DNA of 6,634 bases. Origin: Clostridia bacterium (GTDB taxonomy: Bacteria; Bacillota; Clostridia; Christensenellales; Aristaeellaceae). The notes beneath the pieces were generated by a model. That model did not search any database. It saw only the letters and a program-made list of their open reading frames with translations, and was not told the DNA's origin. The stretch covers positions 1 through 6,634 of the forward strand of contig WRFT01000107.1 in assembly GCA_009776385.1 (NCBI GenBank), given 5' to 3'. The position numbers and the translations under genes are program-made. Below, one piece after another: positions 6,487-6,634 of this stretch. Positions within the stretch are counted from its first letter, which is position 1, and the number at the start of each line of letters is the position of its first letter.

Positions 6487-6515
6487 ATTGTACTAGATAT
6501 CACGCAAGATAACAA
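6487..6515 (-). promoter_or_regulatory. Sigma-A-type promoter for the lipoprotein-ychF-ATP-grasp unit
   Basis: On the minus strand TTGTTA (6510-6515, 4 of 6) and TACAAT (6487-6492, 5 of 6) are 17 bp apart. Transcription would start near 6480, leaving a leader of about 33 nt that carries the ribosome binding site. No other promoter as good was seen before ychF or the ATP-grasp gene, which fits a single three-gene unit. Confidence 0.58.
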
Positions 6516-6634
6516 GCAGAGCAAACGCCTCCATGAAATATCCGTGCAGGATAATAATTGGAGAATAAGCGGCGCATGCTCCTTCTGGTTTATATTCGTG
6601 TCGTTCTATTCACTGATAACGCTTAATATGGGAA
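6516..6634. other. Right-edge intergenic sequence with no supported gene
   Basis: Only very short open frames occur here on either strand, none with a properly spaced ribosome binding site. No tRNA, strong hairpin or repeat array was seen. It may be upstream sequence of a further gene beyond the edge. Confidence 0.5.

Noticed and set aside
6500..6577. 25-codon minus-strand open frame starting at ATG 6577
   Set aside because: AAGGAG is only 1 nt from the ATG, the frame runs through the predicted -35 box of the lipoprotein promoter, and the peptide has no recognisable features.
6575..6625. Short hydrophobic plus-strand peptide beginning MLLLVYIRVVLF
   Set aside because: Only 16 codons, no properly spaced ribosome binding site, and likely chance in a short intergenic region.
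1..6634. CRISPR array, insertion sequence, prophage or tRNA/rRNA gene
   Set aside because: No regularly spaced direct repeats, transposase or phage-like frames, terminal repeats, or RNA gene signatures were seen. The only repeats are short inverted repeats in gaps and the duplicated binding modules in the L,D-transpeptidase.

Overview
The window looks like ordinary chromosome from a Gram-positive, low-to-mid GC bacterium, most likely a Bacillota/Clostridia member. The evidence is strong AAGG-type ribosome binding sites, a TTG start, sigma-A-like promoters, a PrsA-type lipoprotein with a lipobox, and a multi-module L,D-transpeptidase of the clostridial kind. The species cannot be named from this sequence. 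No mobile element, CRISPR array, tRNA or rRNA was seen.

Left part (1-1076): the 5' 280 codons of metN, the ATPase of the methionine ABC importer, lie on the minus strand and run off the left edge. metN is divergent from an L,D-transpeptidase gene. The 236-bp gap holds one good promoter for each direction. On the metN side, a 9-bp perfect inverted repeat sits at the predicted transcription start. There is no room for a SAM riboswitch or T-box downstream of that promoter.

Middle (1077-2852, plus): a secreted L,D-transpeptidase with three peptidoglycan-binding repeats before the YkuD catalytic domain and one after it, separated by Pro/Thr-rich linkers. The likely start is a TTG, 32 codons inside the longest open frame. 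It converges on the next cluster across 63 bp that holds only a weak AT-rich hairpin.

Right part (6447 down to 2916, minus): three genes in the same direction that probably form one transcription unit. In transcription order they are a PrsA/SurA-like lipoprotein, the universal ATPase YchF, and a sugar-transfer-associated ATP-grasp protein. A strong hairpin lies between the first two. The last two overlap by 8 bp, and the ATP-grasp gene has no visible Shine-Dalgarno, so translation is probably coupled. The remaining 6448-6634 holds a promoter for this unit and no convincing gene.

Functionally, two products act on the cell surface (the wall cross-linking enzyme and the lipoprotein foldase/chaperone), one is an import ATPase, one is a translation-linked ATPase, and one is a ligase-fold enzyme of unknown substrate. 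I see no wholly new system. The points most worth a second look are the parvulin-like lipoprotein, which seems to lack both catalytic histidines and carries a coiled-coil insertion, the orphan ATP-grasp gene coupled to ychF, and the possible leader structures ahead of metN and ychF.
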